64,000 bases of DNA from Pseudomonas saliphila. Lineage in GTDB: Bacteria; Pseudomonadota; Gammaproteobacteria; Pseudomonadales; Pseudomonadaceae. The position numbers were made by a program, and so were the translations under genes. Of the stretch, positions 19,813-29,550 are shown one piece after another (the stretch's first letter is position 1; every line of letters begins with the position of its first letter). Where the stretch lies: the NCBI RefSeq assembly GCF_008638345.1, contig NZ_VTVA01000012.1:1-64000 (forward strand), read 5' to 3'. The notes beneath the pieces are model-generated. The model did not search any database, was not told the DNA's origin, and worked only from the letters and a program-made list of their open reading frames with translations.

Positions 19813-20008
19813 CCTGTATCTTCCGTTCGTCTGAAAGGCTGTCATCGCCGCGGGTCGCGCCTCCCACGACAGCCCAATGCGCCCCGCGCTCACCTTACGG
19901 GAGATTCTATGGGTCACCACAACCCCTTTGAGGCCGTTTTTGGTTGGTAGGTGGTTTGGTTCTGCATCAAGGCAAAGGCGCGCATCAGCAAGCCGCTCCT
20001 CCGACAAA

Positions 20009-20773
20009 TCACCCCTTCCGAAAATAAACACAGATCCGCTGTCCATCCACCTCATGCACGCCGATATCCATCTCATACAGATCACGCAGCACCTCGTCGC
20101 GGATGATCTCCTGGGGCGTGCCCTGATACGCCGGTTTGCCCTGGCGCATGGCGATGATGTGGTCGGAATAGCAGGAGGCGAAGTTGATGTCGTGTAGCAC
20201 CACGACCACGGTTTTGCCCTTCTCGTCCGCGGCGCGGCGCAGCAGTTGCATCATGTCCACGGCAAAGCGCATATCGATGTTATTCAACGGTTCGTCGAGC
20301 AGCACGTATTCGGTGTCCTGACACATGACCATGGCCACATAGGCGCGCTGGCGCTGACCGCCTGACAACTCATCGATTGGCCGGTCGCGGTAAGCGTCCA
20401 GCCGCAGGTACTCCATGGCTTCGTCGACATGACGGTGATCCTCGGCGGTCAGACGCCCGCCCGAATGCGGGAAGCGACCGAAGGCGACCAGATCGCGCAC
20501 GGTCAGCCGGAGGGATGTCTGGTTGTCCTGGCGCAAGATCGACAGACGACGAGCCAGCACATTACCGGGCGTGCGAGTGACATCCAGCCCGTCAACCATG
20601 ACGCTGCCCGAGGACATGGGTGTCAGCCGGCTGATCATCGACAACAGCGTGGACTTGCCCGCGCCGTTCGGGCCGATGATGGAGGTGAAGCCGCCGCGCG
20701 GAATACTCAGCGAGACGTTATCAACGACCAGCGTGTCGCCATAACGTTTGGATACTGCATGGGTTTCGATCAT
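20009..20773 (-). CDS. Ferric-siderophore ABC transporter, ATPase
   Basis: 254 residues. Walker A IGPNGAGKST, Q-loop RQDNQ, signature LSGGQRQRAYVAM, Walker B YVLLDEPLNNID and the switch His in VVVLHDINFA are all intact. It belongs to the FecE/FepC family, in the branch with the VctC, FatE and YclP importers of catecholate or hydroxycarboxylate siderophores. The start overlaps the stop of the upstream permease (ATGA). It is the last gene of a binding protein-permease-permease-ATPase set. No outer-membrane receptor is present nearby. Confidence 0.9.
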   Translation of the reverse strand: MIETHAVSKRYGDTLVVDNVSLSIPRGGFTSIIGPNGAGKSTLLSMISRLTPMSSGSVMVDGLDVTRTPGNVLARRLSILRQDNQTSLRLTVRDLVAFGRFPHSGGRLTAEDHRHVDEAMEYLRLDAYRDRPIDELSGGQRQRAYVAMVMCQDTEYVLLDEPLNNIDMRFAVDMMQLLRRAADEKGKTVVVVLHDINFASCYSDHIIAMRQGKPAYQGTPQEIIRDEVLRDLYEMDIGVHEVDGQRICVYFRKG

Positions 20774-21735
20774 TGTCTGACTCCGCGCATCAGCAGCGCT
20801 ATGAACAGCAAACCGCCCGCCAGCTCGATGACCAGTGCCAGCGGCAGGGTTGAGGCAAGAATATGGTCCAGCACAAGCTGGCCGCCGACCAGGCAGATCA
20901 CACCGGCCATGACGCTGGCCGGCAGCGTCCAGCGGTGCCGCTGGGACCCGGTGAACCAGTAGGCCAGGTTGGCAATCAGCAGACCGAAGAACAGCGTAGG
21001 ACCGACCAGGACCGTGGCCACGGATACCAGAATGGCCACCACAGCCATGACGCCCAATATCATTCGCTCGTATGCCACACCCAGATTGATGGCGATATCA
21101 CGCCCCAGTGCGAGCACATCCAGGCTGCGACGCCAACGCAACAGCAACAGACACCCCACCACCAGCGCTAGCGCCGCGACAGCCAGCAACTCGGTGTTCA
21201 TGCGGCTGAAGCTGGCCTGGGCGACGCCCTGACTGATACCAAACTCACTGGGATCCAACACCCGACCGCCCAGTTCCGAGAGTTCGCGAAACAGCATGCC
21301 GGCGAGCATGCCGAGCAGGATCATCAGATGCAGACTGCGCACCGACCCGGAAAACAGCAGCCGGAACAGCAACAGGGCCAGCGCCACCATGACCAGCACT
21401 TGCAGCGCAAAACGCAGCGAGGGGGACCATTCGACCAGTTCGCTGCCGAGCAGCAGCATGCCCAGGGTCTGCACCAGCACATAGAGCACATCGAATCCCA
21501 TGAGCGCAGGCGTCAGCAGCCGGCTATGGGTGATGGTCTGGAACAGCACGGTGGAAATACCGATAGCGCAGGCGGCGAGCAGCATGGCTGCCAGGCGGCT
21601 GCCGCGGTATTCAAGAATGAAAGCCCAGTCGCTCTGCACGTTGAAGGTCATGAAACCCACCACACACAGCAGCGCCAAACTCACCAGTATCGCCAGCCGC
21701 AGGGCAGCAGGATCGCGTGATTGCTTCACGCCCAT
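20770..21735 (-). CDS. Ferric-siderophore ABC transporter, permease 2
   Basis: 321 residues from the ATG at 21735, which has ggagg upstream and overlaps the previous permease by ten bases. FecCD family: eight to ten hydrophobic helices, with LAAMLLAACAIGISTVLFQTITHSRLLTPALMGFD as the usual N-terminal helix pair and VLVGPTLFFGLLIANLAYWFTGSQRHR near the coupling region. VctG, FatC and YclO are the nearest named types by style. It forms the membrane channel with permease 1. Confidence 0.88.
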   Translation of the reverse strand: MGVKQSRDPAALRLAILVSLALLCVVGFMTFNVQSDWAFILEYRGSRLAAMLLAACAIGISTVLFQTITHSRLLTPALMGFDVLYVLVQTLGMLLLGSELVEWSPSLRFALQVLVMVALALLLFRLLFSGSVRSLHLMILLGMLAGMLFRELSELGGRVLDPSEFGISQGVAQASFSRMNTELLAVAALALVVGCLLLLRWRRSLDVLALGRDIAINLGVAYERMILGVMAVVAILVSVATVLVGPTLFFGLLIANLAYWFTGSQRHRWTLPASVMAGVICLVGGQLVLDHILASTLPLALVIELAGGLLFIALLMRGVRQ

Positions 21736-22739
21736 CTGGACCTCCCGTGCAGCAGTATGCCCAGAAATATCAGGCAACCGCCGATCGACAGGATGTTCGA
21801 CGAGGGCACCTCATAGGGATGAATCAACAGGCGCCCAAGCAGGTCCGCACATAACAATAATGCCGCGCCCATCAAGGCGATCAGCGGAATGGCACGGCGC
21901 AGATTGTCTCCGGTGATCAGCCGCACCAGGTTCGGCGCCACCAGACCAATGAAGGGGATAACGCCTGCTGTGACCACCACGCTGCCGACAATCAGCGATA
22001 CCAGCACCACGCCCGCTGCAAGCAGGCGTGTGTAGTTCACCCCCACGTTGGTGGCAAAGTCGCGGCCCATGCCGATGACAGTAAACCGGTCCGCCAACAG
22101 CATTGCTGCCACAGTCAGAACGGCGGCAATCCAGAGCAGCTCGTAGCGACCGCGCAACACCGCAGAGAAATCCCCGCTGCCCCAGGCGCGCAATGACTGC
22201 GACAGATCAAAATGATGCGCCAGCAAGCCACTGCCGGCATGTACCACCGCAGCCATTACCAGCCCGACCAGGGGAACAATCAGCGCCGAGCGCAGCGGCA
22301 TACGTTTCAGCACGCCGAGGAACAACAGAATACCGCCCGCGGCAAAGCTGCTGACCACCAGAAAACGCGCCCAGAGTGGCAGCCCTTGAGGCACCACAAT
22401 GGCCAGTACCAACATGCCCAGAGCCGCGGCCTCCATAGGTCCGGTGGTGGAGGTATCCACCAGCCGGTTGCGCGCCATCATCTGCAGAATGGCCCCCGCC
22501 ACCGCCAAGGCGGCGCCCGCAAGAATCAACGCGACAGTGCGCGGCAGACGGCTTACGAACAGCAGCTTGGAGATGCGGTCATCCGGATCGGCGCCGAATA
22601 CGTTGAGCAGGTTCATGCGGCTGGCGCCGACATTCAGACTGCACAGCCCGAGCACAACGACTAGCACCAGCAGCAGAAAAAGCCACAGGGTCGCCCGTGA
22701 CGGCGACCCTGTGGCGGGTGAAGAAATGTGATGAGTCAT
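21726..22739 (-). CDS. Ferric-siderophore ABC transporter, permease 1
   Basis: 337 residues from the ATG at 22739 (ggaag upstream). FecCD family, with LPRTVALILAGAALAVAGAILQMMARNRLVDTSTTGP, a very typical motif, and GVIPFIGLVAPNLVRLITGDNLRRAIP before the last helices. Codons 9 to 19 contain a 14-bp perfect inverted repeat (22682-22695 with 22702-22715). It starts 171 bases after the binding-protein gene, a gap that holds a small palindrome near 22831-22850, so the three downstream genes may have a separate promoter. Confidence 0.9.
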   Translation of the reverse strand: MTHHISSPATGSPSRATLWLFLLLVLVVVLGLCSLNVGASRMNLLNVFGADPDDRISKLLFVSRLPRTVALILAGAALAVAGAILQMMARNRLVDTSTTGPMEAAALGMLVLAIVVPQGLPLWARFLVVSSFAAGGILLFLGVLKRMPLRSALIVPLVGLVMAAVVHAGSGLLAHHFDLSQSLRAWGSGDFSAVLRGRYELLWIAAVLTVAAMLLADRFTVIGMGRDFATNVGVNYTRLLAAGVVLVSLIVGSVVVTAGVIPFIGLVAPNLVRLITGDNLRRAIPLIALMGAALLLCADLLGRLLIHPYEVPSSNILSIGGCLIFLGILLHGRSRWA

Positions 22740-22910
22740 GCTTCCTGCCTGAACAACAAAAGAACAGCTCCCTAGGACCGACAAGCGTAGCGCGATGGTC
22801 AGGCGAGGTGAAATCCGCCAGAAAAAAAAGCAATTTACCCAGGGTAATTGAACATTTTCCGTCGGGTTTCAACCCAGCGCGACCGAGCGCCCCAAACTGG
22901 CAGGCACGCT

Positions 22911-23855
22911 TCAGCGAGCGGCGGAGAATACCTTGATCAGCTCATCGACACTCTTTTGCATCACGCCGATACCGCTGTTATCCAGCAGATACCAGCTGGC
23001 TGGATCGAGATAGACAATCTGATCCTTGCTACCCGCCGTGGTCGCCTCGACCAGCTCATTGTCCATCAGCTCGGCAGCAGCGGTGCCTTCGCGGCCGATC
23101 GCAGCATCACGGTCCATGACGAACAGCCAGTCCGGATCGGCCTCAAGCAGAAACTCAAAGGACACAGACTGACCGTGACGACCGATTTTCAGGTCCTTCA
23201 CCGCTTCCTCGACGCCAAATACATCATGGATCAGACCAAAGCGGGTACCCGGCCCAAAGGCTGCCATGCGGCCCCCTGTGGTCAGCACCAGGAGCCCGTC
23301 GCCGCGACCAGCGGTGAGCTTCTTGAGCTCTGCGACTGAGGCTTTCAGCTCAGCCGTCAGCTCTGCGGCCTTGTCTTGCTTGCCGAATATCTCACCCAGC
23401 AGCAGAGTGTTGCGCTCCACGCTGCCCAGCAGGTCCTTTGGATCGGGGGTCAGGTCCAGGGTGGTACCGAACTTCGATACTTCTTCGAACTTGCCCTGGG
23501 CACGACGACCGAGAATGATCAGATCAGGCTTGGTATTTTTCAGCGCCTCGAAATCCGGCTCGAACAGCGACCCTGCCCTGACAAAATCCCCATCACGATA
23601 CTGTTTGAGCATCTCCGGCGGATTGGACGAAGGAATCCCGTTAACCTGCACGCCAAGCTGCGCCAATGTATCGAGAGTCGACCAGTCCAGCACAACCACG
23701 TTCTGCGGATTCGCCGATACCTGGGTCTCGCCGCCGTTGTGCGTGACCTTGATGTCTGCTGCAGCCAACGCCGGGCTGGACAAGCCCCACATCATGGCAG
23801 TAACCAGAAGACAGCTGGAAATACGAGCGGGAATACGACTTTGACGAAGCGACAT
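22911..23855 (-). CDS. Periplasmic siderophore-binding protein
   Basis: 314 residues from the ATG at 23855; the longer open frame upstream has no signal sequence at its front. The signal peptide ends about ...LSSPALAA. The mature protein is of the FepB/BtuF fold (class III binding protein, long backbone helix): VVVLDWSTLDTLAQLGVQVNGIP at the N-lobe and KPDLIILGRRAQGKFEEVSKFG before the hinge resemble YclQ, FatB and VctP, which bind petrobactin, anguibactin or vibriobactin. It first captures the ferric chelate in the periplasm. No lipobox is seen. Confidence 0.88.
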   Translation of the reverse strand: MSLRQSRIPARISSCLLVTAMMWGLSSPALAAADIKVTHNGGETQVSANPQNVVVLDWSTLDTLAQLGVQVNGIPSSNPPEMLKQYRDGDFVRAGSLFEPDFEALKNTKPDLIILGRRAQGKFEEVSKFGTTLDLTPDPKDLLGSVERNTLLLGEIFGKQDKAAELTAELKASVAELKKLTAGRGDGLLVLTTGGRMAAFGPGTRFGLIHDVFGVEEAVKDLKIGRHGQSVSFEFLLEADPDWLFVMDRDAAIGREGTAAAELMDNELVEATTAGSKDQIVYLDPASWYLLDNSGIGVMQKSVDELIKVFSAAR

Positions 23856-24010
23856 GAATAGCGTCCTGTAGGAGTTAACGTTCTGATCCGGCCGGTTCCG
23901 GCCTGCGCTGGTCTGAATCTGGCAGCAAGCCCTAAACGCGATCAATTCTTGTTTGCATCCTACCAGTATTCGTTTCGCTTGGCTCACCCTTAAGGACAAC
24001 GGTTGGTTCC

Positions 24011-24042
24011 AAAAACAAAAACGGCAAGCCCATGGCTCGCCG
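24011..24042 (-). terminator. Intrinsic terminator of yceI
   Basis: On the minus strand the hairpin formed by cggcgagcc and ggcttgccg (one mismatch) is followed by tttttgttttt. It lies 31 bases after the yceI stop. Confidence 0.8.
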
Positions 24043-24073
24043 CTTCAGTTAATGCGCCTTTATCCAGCAAGGC

Positions 24074-24649
24074 TTACTGACGAATACCTTCGATGCTCAA
24101 CGCCAGCTCTACTTCCGCTGCAGCGGGCCCCAGGTCCATGGAGATATCGAAATCCTTCAGCTTGATGCTGGTAGTTCCTTCGAACCCCGCACGGTAGCCA
24201 CCCCAGGGATCTTCACCTTCACCGATGAAGCGGGTATCCAGCACCACCGGCTTGGTCACACCGTTCAACGTCAGGTCACCGGTGACATTGGCGGTCTTCT
24301 CGCCCGTCATCTCCACATTGGTCGATACAAAGGTCGCCTGCGGATGCTTTTTGCTATCCAGAAAATCATCGCTGCGCAAATGCTTGTCACGCTCAGCATG
24401 GTTGGAGTCCACGCTGGCGGTGTTGATAGTGACATTCACCTTGCTGGATTCAGGATTTTTCTCGTCCCAGCTAAAAGTCCCGTCAAAGTCATTGAAACGA
24501 CCATGCAGCATGCTGAAACCGAGGTGGCCTGTCTTGAAGTTGATGAAAGCGTGCTGGCCTTCCTTGTCGATAGCGTAATCGGCTGCGTGAAGCGAACCGG
24601 ACAAGGCGAGCAATCCGCCCAACGCAATGCCTGCAAAGGTTTTTTTCAT
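24074..24649 (-). CDS. yceI: YceI-family periplasmic lipid-binding protein
   Basis: 191 residues from the ATG at 24649, chosen for ggaag upstream and the signal peptide [22 protein letters not shown]; an ATG seven codons earlier overlaps the previous gene. The mature part is the YceI lipocalin-like barrel, with [35 protein letters not shown] and [20 protein letters not shown]. Such proteins bind polyisoprenoid or amide lipids in the periplasm. It is paired with a cytochrome b561 gene 17 bases upstream, a widespread pairing of unclear purpose. Confidence 0.9.
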   Translation of the reverse strand: MKKTFAGIALGGLLALSGSLHAADYAIDKEGQHAFINFKTGHLGFSMLHGRFNDFDGTFSWDEKNPESSKVNVTINTASVDSNHAERDKHLRSDDFLDSKKHPQATFVSTNVEMTGEKTANVTGDLTLNGVTKPVVLDTRFIGEGEDPWGGYRAGFEGTTSIKLKDFDISMDLGPAAAEVELALSIEGIRQ

Positions 24650-24666
24650 ATTGGCTTCCTGTTTTC

Positions 24667-25239
24667 TCATGGATTCTGCCGAGCGCCACGGGGCCGCATG
24701 CCCAGCATACGCCGCAGCGTGTCGTCTCGATCGATAAAATGGTGTTTCAGCGCGCCCAGGGCGTGCAGTCCAGCCAGTACCAACACACTGATCACGACCC
24801 AGTAGTGCACTGCGCCAGCACGGTCAGCCTGCTCAGGCAGGTCAGTCAGCACAGCGGGGATTTCGAACCAGCCAAAGACACTGACGCCCTGGCCCTTCGC
24901 GGTCGAAATAAGGTATCCACTGATAACAATCACCGCCAGCAGAGCGTAGAGCAGTGTATGCACCAGAGCGGCCAGCCGCTTCTCCCATGGCTGATGGTTC
25001 GGCAGCGACGCAGGGCGGGGATTCATTAACCGCCAGAACAGCCGTAATACCATCACAGCGGCCAGAGTGATGCCGATGCTCTTGTGCCAGAAAGGCGCGC
25101 TGCGGTAGTAAGGGCTGTAATAAGTGAGGTCAACCATCCACAGGCCAAGAATGGCCAGTCCGATCACTGTCAGCGCGACGCTCCAGTGCAACGCGACTGC
25201 GACGGCGCCATACCGGCTGGGAGTGTTCTTGAGGTGCAT
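24667..25239 (-). CDS. cybB: Cytochrome b561 family protein
   Basis: 190 residues from the ATG at 25239 ([19 protein letters not shown], the usual family opening); another ATG four codons upstream is possible but has no ribosome binding site. Four membrane helices carry haem-ligating histidines: [38 protein letters not shown], and AVHYW with [13 protein letters not shown] diheme quinol-oxidising electron carrier of the inner membrane. It is the first gene of a pair with yceI. A Fur-box-like sequence sits 20 bases before the start, implying iron control. Confidence 0.9.
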   Translation of the reverse strand: MHLKNTPSRYGAVAVALHWSVALTVIGLAILGLWMVDLTYYSPYYRSAPFWHKSIGITLAAVMVLRLFWRLMNPRPASLPNHQPWEKRLAALVHTLLYALLAVIVISGYLISTAKGQGVSVFGWFEIPAVLTDLPEQADRAGAVHYWVVISVLVLAGLHALGALKHHFIDRDDTLRRMLGMRPRGARQNP

Positions 25240-25258
25240 CACGGCATCCATTCATTGC

Positions 25259-25277
25259 AATGAAAAGGATTCTCACA
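25259..25277. promoter_or_regulatory. Fur-box-like element before cybB-yceI
   Basis: aatgaaaaggattctcaca agrees at 15 of 19 positions with the common Fur site form AATGAGAATGATTCTCATT, counted by eye. It lies immediately upstream of the cytochrome b561 start and close to the siderophore uptake genes. Function inferred from sequence and location. Confidence 0.55.
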
Positions 25278-25388
25278 TCGAACCGATGGAAGATAAAGCG
25301 CAATATGTAAGTAGGAGTTATCTATAAATTCGATATGAAGCGCTCGCCGACCCAGACTGAGCTCGAGTCGGCGTGCGCATGCAGATAA

Positions 25389-26183
25389 TCAGAAAAACAG
25401 CCGCTTGAGCTCGGCGCCCGGATCGTCAGCGCGCATGAAGGCTTCACCGATCAGGAATCCGTATATGTCGTGGGCAAGCATCACTTCTACGTCGGCCCGG
25501 TTGAGAATGCCACTTTCGGTGATCAACATGCGGTCGGTCGGCACCTGTGGGTACAGATCCAGAGTGGTCTCAAGGCTCACGTCGAAGGTATGCAGGTTAC
25601 GGTTGTTGATGCCGATCAGCGGGGTGGCGAGCTTCAGCGCCCGATCCAGCTCGGCACCGTCATGCACCTCGACCAGTACATCCAGCCCGTGCTCCGCCGC
25701 TACACTGGCAAGCTCGGCCATCTGCGTGTCCTCAAGCGAGGCAACGATCAACAGGATGCAATCAGCGCCCATCGCCCGCGCTTCGACGACCTGATAGGGG
25801 TCGACCATGAAATCCTTGCGAATCACCGGCAAACTGCAGGCTGCGCGCGCCTGGCGCAGATAGTCATCATGGCCCTGGAAAAAGTCCACATCGGTCAGCA
25901 CGGACAGACAGGCCGCGCCGCCCTGCTCGTAGCTTGCAGCAATATCTGCCGGGACAAAGTTCTCGCGGATGACGCCCTTGCTCGGCGAGGCCTTCTTGAT
26001 CTCGGCGATCACCGCCGGTTGGCGCGCGGCGGCACGCCTGCGCAGTGCATCGGCAAACCCCCGCGGCGCATCGGCGGCGGCGCTCAGACGTTCCAGTTCG
26101 CCCAATGACGTCTGCGCGCGACGCTCCTTCACTTCCTCATGCTTGCGCGCAACGATGTTCTGCAAAATGGTCGGCAGGCTCAT
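25389..26183 (-). CDS. trpC: Indole-3-glycerol phosphate synthase
   Basis: 264 residues, a single-function TIM barrel. It closes the indole ring in tryptophan synthesis. Motifs are [81 protein letters not shown] and [12 protein letters not shown], with the usual Lys and Glu catalysts present. It overlaps trpD by four bases (ATGA). It is the last gene of the operon; a 7-bp hairpin without a U-tract lies at 25345-25373. No fused TrpF domain is present. Confidence 0.96.
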   Translation of the reverse strand: MSLPTILQNIVARKHEEVKERRAQTSLGELERLSAAADAPRGFADALRRRAAARQPAVIAEIKKASPSKGVIRENFVPADIAASYEQGGAACLSVLTDVDFFQGHDDYLRQARAACSLPVIRKDFMVDPYQVVEARAMGADCILLIVASLEDTQMAELASVAAEHGLDVLVEVHDGAELDRALKLATPLIGINNRNLHTFDVSLETTLDLYPQVPTDRMLITESGILNRADVEVMLAHDIYGFLIGEAFMRADDPGAELKRLFF

Positions 26184-27226
26184 TGGGCAGCCTCCTCTCT
26201 GAAAACTTCAGTGAAGACCACCAGTTCCGCCAGCTTTTCCCGCGCCATGCCACTGTAGAGGGCATCGGAGGCCAGCTCGACGCCTTCCTGCAGTGAAGAG
26301 GCGTGATCGGCAGCGTAAAGCGCCGCGCCGGCATTCAGAATGATCATGTCCGCGGCCCGCTCGCCGGCTTCGGTCTGGCGCTTGCCCAGTGCATCACGAA
26401 TCAAGGTGAGCGAGGCCTCGGGGCCGTCAACACTCAGCCCGATCAGACTGCGGCTCTCGATGCCCAGGTCTTCAGGCGTCACGTCGTATTCGGTGATCTC
26501 GCCGTTACGCAGCTCGGCGATATGAGTGGGCGATGCGAGACTCAGCTCGTCCAGCCCGTCTTTGGCGCACACCACCAGCACATGCTTGCTGCCAAGACGC
26601 TTGAGCACTTCAGCCATGGGGCGACAGAGTTTTTCGCTGAAGACACCCAGCACCTGATGTTCGACCTTCGCCGGGTTGGTCATGGGGCCAAGAATATTGA
26701 ACAGGGTACGCAGGCCGAGCTCTCGGCGCGGGCCGACGGCGTATTTCATTGCGCCATGGTGCGACGGCGCAAACATGAAACCGACGCCAACGCTGTCGAC
26801 ACAATGGGCCACCTGCTGCGGCGTCAGATCCAGATTGACCCCCGCGGCTTCCAGCAGATCGGCGCTACCGCTCTTGCCCGACACGGCGCGGTTGCCATGT
26901 TTGGCCACCTTGGCGCCAGCTGCCGCCACAACGAAGGCCGCGGCGGTGGAGACGTTGAAAATATTGGCGCCATCGCCGCCGGTACCGCAGGTGTCGACCA
27001 GACGATCGCCCGGGATATCCACGCCGGAGGCCAGCTCGCGCATGACCATGGCGGCGCCGGTAATTTCGTCGATGCTTTCGCTCTTCATACGCAGGGCGAC
27101 CAGAAACCCGCCCACTTGCGCGTCGGTGCACTGCCCGGTCATGATCTGGCGCATCACCGCCTGCATTTCCTCGGTGCTCAGATCAATGTGGTCGACCACG
27201 CGGGCCAGTGCTGCCTTGATGTCCAT
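26180..27226 (-). CDS. trpD: Anthranilate phosphoribosyltransferase
   Basis: 348 residues, full length. It joins anthranilate to phosphoribosyl pyrophosphate. Seen are the PRPP loop [53 protein letters not shown], then [37 protein letters not shown], all hallmark. aaggag precedes the start. It lies 70 bases after trpG and overlaps trpC, so it belongs to the trpEGDC transcript. Confidence 0.96.
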   Translation of the reverse strand: MDIKAALARVVDHIDLSTEEMQAVMRQIMTGQCTDAQVGGFLVALRMKSESIDEITGAAMVMRELASGVDIPGDRLVDTCGTGGDGANIFNVSTAAAFVVAAAGAKVAKHGNRAVSGKSGSADLLEAAGVNLDLTPQQVAHCVDSVGVGFMFAPSHHGAMKYAVGPRRELGLRTLFNILGPMTNPAKVEHQVLGVFSEKLCRPMAEVLKRLGSKHVLVVCAKDGLDELSLASPTHIAELRNGEITEYDVTPEDLGIESRSLIGLSVDGPEASLTLIRDALGKRQTEAGERAADMIILNAGAALYAADHASSLQEGVELASDALYSGMAREKLAELVVFTEVFREEAAQ

Positions 27227-27296
27227 GGGTGCTCCTTGTTGTGCAATCAGCCCAAGAATCGGTTGAGGTCTCGTCGCGCGCCGCGACGCGACATCA

Positions 27297-27893
27297 TCAG
27301 TTTCTCAGACCGCCCTGTTGTTTGAGGAAATTCTCCAGCAGCTCGTGGCCCTGGTTGGTGAGGATCGATTCGGGGTGGAACTGCACGCCTTCGATCATGT
27401 ACTCACGGTGACGCAGTCCCATTATCTCGTCCATCGAACCGTCTTCGTGCTGGGTCCAGGCGGTGATTTCCAGACAGTCCGGCAGTTGCTCGCGGCTGAC
27501 CACCAGCGAATGATAGCGGGTCACCGTCACGGGATTCTCCAGCCCGGCGAACACCCCTGTGTTTTCGTGATAGACCGGACTGGTTTTACCGTGCATGACC
27601 TGCCGCGCGCGAACAACTTTGCCGCCGAACGCCTGGCCAATGCTCTGGTGTCCCAGACAGATACCCAGGATTGGCAACTTGCCGGCGAAATGCTTGAGCG
27701 CCGGGACCGATACGCCGGCCTCGTTCGGCGTGCAGGGGCCGGGGGACACGACGATGCGCTCGGGCTTGAGGGCTTCGATTGCCTGCAGGGTCAGCTCATC
27801 GTTACGGATGACCTTTACTTCGGCGCCAAGCTCGCCGAGGTACTGCACCACGTTGTAGGTGAAGGAATCATAGTTATCGATCATCAGCAGCAT
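27297..27893 (-). CDS. trpG: Anthranilate synthase component II (glutamine amidotransferase)
   Basis: 198 residues from the ATG at 27893, where the family sequence [26 protein letters not shown] begins; the open frame extends upstream into trpE. The class I amidotransferase triad is complete: the nucleophile Cys79 in [15 protein letters not shown] and the His/Glu in VQFHPESI. It supplies ammonia to TrpE. The trpE stop is only ten bases upstream, an arrangement tighter than in P. aeruginosa, where trpE and trpGDC are separate. The same subunit could also serve p-aminobenzoate synthesis. Confidence 0.94.
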   Translation of the reverse strand: MLLMIDNYDSFTYNVVQYLGELGAEVKVIRNDELTLQAIEALKPERIVVSPGPCTPNEAGVSVPALKHFAGKLPILGICLGHQSIGQAFGGKVVRARQVMHGKTSPVYHENTGVFAGLENPVTVTRYHSLVVSREQLPDCLEITAWTQHEDGSMDEIMGLRHREYMIEGVQFHPESILTNQGHELLENFLKQQGGLRN

Positions 27894-27903
27894 GTCTTGA
27901 TCC

Positions 27904-29382
27904 TCACTCGACGGACTGTTCAGCCAGGGCCACAGCCCTGAACATGGCGCGGCGTTTGTTGATGGTTTCTTCCCATTCCAGCTCAGGTACCGAGTCGGCG
28001 ACGATGCCGCCACCGGCCTGCACGTGCAGTTCGCCGTTCTTGATCACCGCGGTGCGGATGGCGATGGCGGTATCCATATTACCGTTCCACGCCCAGTAAC
28101 CGACTGCGCCGCCATACACGCCGCGCTTGACCGGCTCCAGCTCATCGATGATTTCCATGGCGCGAATCTTCGGCGCGCCGGACAGCGTGCCGGCGGGAAG
28201 TATGGCGCGCAATGCATCCATTGCGGTGAGCTCCGGGAGCAGCTGCCCACGCACGTTCGAGACAATATGCATGACGTTGGAATAGCGCTCGATCACCATC
28301 TTCTCGGTGAGCTGCACCTTGCCGATCTGGGACACGCGGCCTACATCGTTACGACCCAGATCGATAAGCATCAGGTGCTCGGCCAGCTCCTTGTCATCCG
28401 AAAGCAGGTCCTGCTCCAGCGCCAGATCAGCTTCCTCGGTGGCGCCGCGTGGTCGGGTACCGGCAATGGGGCGCACCGTCACTTCGCCGTCTTCGACGCG
28501 CACCAGTACTTCAGGTGAACTGCCGACCACATGGAAGTCGCCGAAATTGAAGAAATACATATAGGGCGTCGGGTTCTGACTGCGCAGCGCGCGGTACAGA
28601 TCGATGGGCTCAGCCTTGAAGTCGATACTCATGCGCTGGGAGGGCACGACCTGCATGCAATCGCCGGCAAGGATATATTCCTTCACCCGATCGACCGCTT
28701 GCTGATAGTCCTCCCTGGTGAAGGTGGCGCGATAATCCAGCTCGCGGTCCAGCGGTACATCCAGATTCAGGTTCGAGCGCTGCGCCAGCGGCTGGCGCAG
28801 CTTGCCGAGCAGTACGTCGAGCCGGGCGCAGGCTTCGTCATAGGCCTCGGGACGAGCCGGATCAGCCACCACGATGGCATGCAGCTTGCCCGCGAGATTG
28901 TCGAACACCACGATTTCTTCGGACACCATCAACAGGATGTCGGGTGTTTCCAGAGGATCAGGATTCGGACACTGAGCCAGGCGCTGCTCGACATAACGCA
29001 CACAGTCATAACCGAAATAGCCGACCAGGCCGCCATTGAAACGCGGCAGCCCCGGAACGTCGGCGACCCGATAACGTGCCTTGAAGGTCTCGACGAAGGC
29101 CAGCGGGTCGGCGCACTCATGGCGTTCGGTCTCGACGTTGTCTACCAGCACCTGACAGAGATGGCCGGTTACCCGCAGAACGGTCCGGGCGGGCAGGCCA
29201 ATGATCGAATAACGGCCCCATTTTTCACCGCCCTGCACCGATTCCAGCAGGTAGGAATAGGCGCCATCGGCAAGCTTGAGATAGGTTGAAAGCGGGGTAT
29301 CCAGGTCAGCGAGCACATCACGCACAACAGGTATGCGGTTGTAATCCTGGCTGGCCAGGTGGAGGAATTCTTCGCGGGTCAT
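27904..29382 (-). CDS. trpE: Anthranilate synthase component I
   Basis: 492 residues from the ATG at 29382 (gagg upstream). It converts chorismate to anthranilate with ammonia from TrpG. The C-terminal chorismate-binding domain has [80 protein letters not shown] and the final [20 protein letters not shown]. The N-terminal [15 protein letters not shown] is the tryptophan feedback site. A leader peptide with Trp codons lies 70 bases upstream (29453-29497), pointing to attenuation. Confidence 0.96.
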   Translation of the reverse strand: MTREEFLHLASQDYNRIPVVRDVLADLDTPLSTYLKLADGAYSYLLESVQGGEKWGRYSIIGLPARTVLRVTGHLCQVLVDNVETERHECADPLAFVETFKARYRVADVPGLPRFNGGLVGYFGYDCVRYVEQRLAQCPNPDPLETPDILLMVSEEIVVFDNLAGKLHAIVVADPARPEAYDEACARLDVLLGKLRQPLAQRSNLNLDVPLDRELDYRATFTREDYQQAVDRVKEYILAGDCMQVVPSQRMSIDFKAEPIDLYRALRSQNPTPYMYFFNFGDFHVVGSSPEVLVRVEDGEVTVRPIAGTRPRGATEEADLALEQDLLSDDKELAEHLMLIDLGRNDVGRVSQIGKVQLTEKMVIERYSNVMHIVSNVRGQLLPELTAMDALRAILPAGTLSGAPKIRAMEIIDELEPVKRGVYGGAVGYWAWNGNMDTAIAIRTAVIKNGELHVQAGGGIVADSVPELEWEETINKRRAMFRAVALAEQSVE

Positions 29383-29452
29383 GATCAGCCTCACAGGGCG
29401 GGTAATTGTCAGACACAAACCGGTGCCCGCGTTATACGCAGGCCGAACAATT

Positions 29453-29497
29453 TCAGGTACGCCAACGCCAGCGGGCGAGCGCCTTCATCATTCTCAT
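29453..29497 (-). CDS. trpL: trp leader peptide (attenuator)
   Basis: A 14-codon open frame, [14 protein letters not shown], ends 70 bases before the trpE start. Two Trp codons in a Trp-Arg-Trp run near the end are the signature of ribosome-mediated attenuation. Downstream, on the minus strand, cctgcg and cgcggg can form a stem, and aattgt with acaatt can form a larger enclosing one, giving alternatives for a terminator/antiterminator switch. The exact start among the first three ATGs is uncertain. Attenuation of trpE is known in pseudomonads. Confidence 0.75.
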   Translation of the reverse strand: MRMMKALARWRWRT

Positions 29498-29550
29498 CAG
29501 TATGCGGTTGCTGACAAACACGGCTGATCCATGGAATACGGGTTGGAAGC

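Noticed and set aside
23934-23954. aaac...gttt dyad before the siderophore-binding protein as a Fur box
   Set aside because: By eye only about 12 of 19 positions agree with the usual Fur site, too few to call, although the place would be right.
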